Shown: positions 4,991 through 6,199 of the stretch, piece by piece
Numbering within the stretch: the stretch's first letter is position 1
Layout: every line of letters starts with the position of its first letter
Assembly: GCA_964463915.1 (NCBI GenBank)
Contig: CAYXEH010000083.1
Coordinates: forward strand, 1 to 6,199
Length of the DNA: 6,199 bases
Origin: PUPG01 sp964463915
GTDB lineage: Bacteria; Bacteroidota; Bacteroidia; Bacteroidales; UBA7960
Direction: 5' to 3'
Program-made: the position numbers and the translations under genes
The notes under the pieces: generated by a model
What the model saw: the letters and a program-made list of their open reading frames with translations, nothing else
Database searches by the model: none
Told to the model about the DNA's origin: nothing

Positions 4991-6199
4991 AAACTTAAAA
5001 CTACTACAATTGATCCCTAAAGAATTCCACAAACTCCGCCGCCTGTTTTCCCGCCAGGAAAAGTTCAAGATCATCATATTGTTTCTGATGATGATGCTGG
5101 CAGCCATTCTTGAGGTGGCCGGCATCGGGATGGTGCCGGCTTTTGTGTCTATTGTGGCCAATCCTGAGCGCGTGCTCGAAAACGAGTTCTGGGGGCCGTG
5201 GCTGCAGCGGCTGGGCATTGAAGGGGCACGTGACTTATTGATTTACGGGGCCATCGGGCTGATCGGGATTTTTGTGATCAAAAACACCTACATCGTATTT
5301 TTTCGTTTTGTTGAAGCGCGCTTCATCTTTTCACGCCGTTACACCTTCAGCCACCGGCTGATGCGGGCTTACATGCAGGCACCTTACACTTTTTACCTGC
5401 AGCGCAACACTTCCGAACTATTGCGCAACGCCACCCAGGAAGTGAACCTGCTGATCAACCAGGTACTGAATCCCATCATGAAAATTGGCAAAGAGGGGGT
5501 AATGTCATTGGGCATCTTGGTTTTCCTGGTGACCATGGAGCCCCTGATCACCCTGTTTGTGTTGCTGGTGATGGGTGGGATGGCCGGTGGTTTCCTGTAT
5601 TTCACCCAACGCAAACTGAAACGATATGGAGTGGAAGAGCAACAGTGTCGAAAAGAAATGATCAGGCAGGCAAACCAGGGGTTCGGGGGAATCAAGGACG
5701 CCCGGGTACTCAACCGGGAGCATGAGTTCATTGAAGCTTTCCGCAAAGAGGCATTCCGCTCCAGCCGGCTGCTTTTTATTAAAAAATTCATCTCCGAGGT
5801 GCCCAGGCCGGTAATCGAAACCATGGCCGTGATCGCCATCATGGTAATTGCACTGATCATGCACCTGCAGGGACGTCCGGTGGCCGACATCATTCCGGTG
5901 ATCGCCCTGTTCGGCGTGGCCCTTGTGCGCCTGATGCCCTCCATGCAGATCATGACCCAGATGCTGACCAACCTGCGGTATAATATTGTGGCCGTAAACC
6001 CCATCTACGATGACCTGACGAAGTTAAAAGAATTTGGGAAGCAGTTGCGCACCGACAGGGGGCGCAATGAGCGCATAATCCTTCAGAAGGAAATTTCCAT
6101 TAGGGACCTGCATTATCACTATCCGGACAGCGACGAACAGGCCCTTAACGGGGTGAGCCTGGAAATCCCCCGCGGGAAAGCGGTCGCCTTTGTGGGCCC
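4965..6199 (+). CDS. ABC exporter, PglK/MsbA-like flippase (3' end outside window)
   Basis: The frame is open from ATG 4965 to the window edge, giving 411 complete codons. The half-transporter has an N-terminal membrane domain with about six hydrophobic segments: roughly residues 35-63, 88-108, 175-190, 192-212, 282-300 and 307-325. GFGGIKDARVLNRE (239-252) is the coupling-helix region typical of PglK-like exporters. The nucleotide-binding domain starts at about 377 with ISIRDLHYHYPDSDEQAL, which carries the A-loop tyrosine, and breaks off at AFVGP, the start of Walker A. PglK/MsbA-type transporters use ATP to flip lipid-linked oligosaccharides or lipids across the inner membrane, which fits the polysaccharide genes here; the substrate is unknown. 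ATG 4965 is the only in-frame ATG before the membrane domain. It lies inside the MNT remnant, so the first nine or ten residues (MEAGQKAPKN) may be acquired. TTG 5010 is the alternative. Confidence 0.9.
   Translation, partial: MEAGQKAPKNLKLLQLIPKEFHKLRRLFSRQEKFKIIILFLMMMLAAILEVAGIGMVPAFVSIVANPERVLENEFWGPWLQRLGIEGARDLLIYGAIGLIGIFVIKNTYIVFFRFVEARFIFSRRYTFSHRLMRAYMQAPYTFYLQRNTSELLRNATQEVNLLINQVLNPIMKIGKEGVMSLGILVFLVTMEPLITLFVLLVMGGMAGGFLYFTQRKLKRYGVEEQQCRKEMIRQANQGFGGIKDARVLNREHEFIEAFRKEAFRSSRLLFIKKFISEVPRPVIETMAVIAIMVIALIMHLQGRPVADIIPVIALFGVALVRLMPSMQIMTQMLTNLRYNIVAVNPIYDDLTKLKEFGKQLRTDRGRNERIILQKEISIRDLHYHYPDSDEQALNGVSLEIPRGKAVAFVG

Noticed and set aside
5393..6004. Long minus-strand frame of 203 codons
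   Set aside because: It is the antisense shadow of the ABC exporter, whose + strand translation has clear membrane segments and the start of the nucleotide-binding domain.

Overview
The window looks like part of a surface-polysaccharide (exopolysaccharide, capsule or O-antigen) locus from a member of the Bacteroidota, probably from a draft or metagenome assembly because it contains a 100-N scaffold gap. The Bacteroidota assignment rests on four things: a type IX secretion (T9SS) C-terminal sorting tail, a small exported protein with a PID-CTERM-like tail, perfect TAnnTTTG -7 promoter boxes, and mostly weak Shine-Dalgarno sites. All recognised genes lie on the + strand. The genus cannot be read from the sequence.

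Layout. 1-143: C-terminal tail of a gene, tentatively a sugar (polyprenyl glycosylphospho-) transferase. 174-1295: complete GT4 glycosyltransferase. 1296-1457: bodiless remnant of a T9SS sorting domain. 1458-1926: long non-coding, GC-rich, hairpin-rich interval. 1927-3296: UDP-glucose 6-dehydrogenase, complete except for its last few residues, which fall in the N gap (3297-3396). 3397-3628: palindromic repeats and a promoter-like AT-rich stretch. 3629-3841: small exported protein. 3863-4675: HTH protein related to MqsA/YgiT-type antitoxins, with an unusual disordered N-terminal extension. 4672-4990: two overlapping fragments of a HEPN/MNT nucleotidyltransferase toxin-antitoxin pair. 4965-6199 (runs off the window): ABC exporter resembling PglK/MsbA-type flippases, cut at Walker A.

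How it fits together. The glycosyltransferase, UGDH (supplying UDP-glucuronate) and ABC exporter make a coherent set for building and exporting a uronic-acid-containing glycan; the upstream tail could be the initiating transferase. Between them lies unrelated accessory material, much of it broken: a secretion-tail remnant, palindromes next to an assembly gap, an orphan antitoxin-like regulator and a collapsed HEPN/MNT pair. This suggests repeated insertion and deletion inside the polysaccharide locus. I do not see a clearly intact new system. The best candidate for something undescribed is the close pair at 3629-4675, a PID-CTERM-like exported peptide followed 21 bases later by an antitoxin-family HTH domain on a long Pro/Gly/Asp-rich arm.
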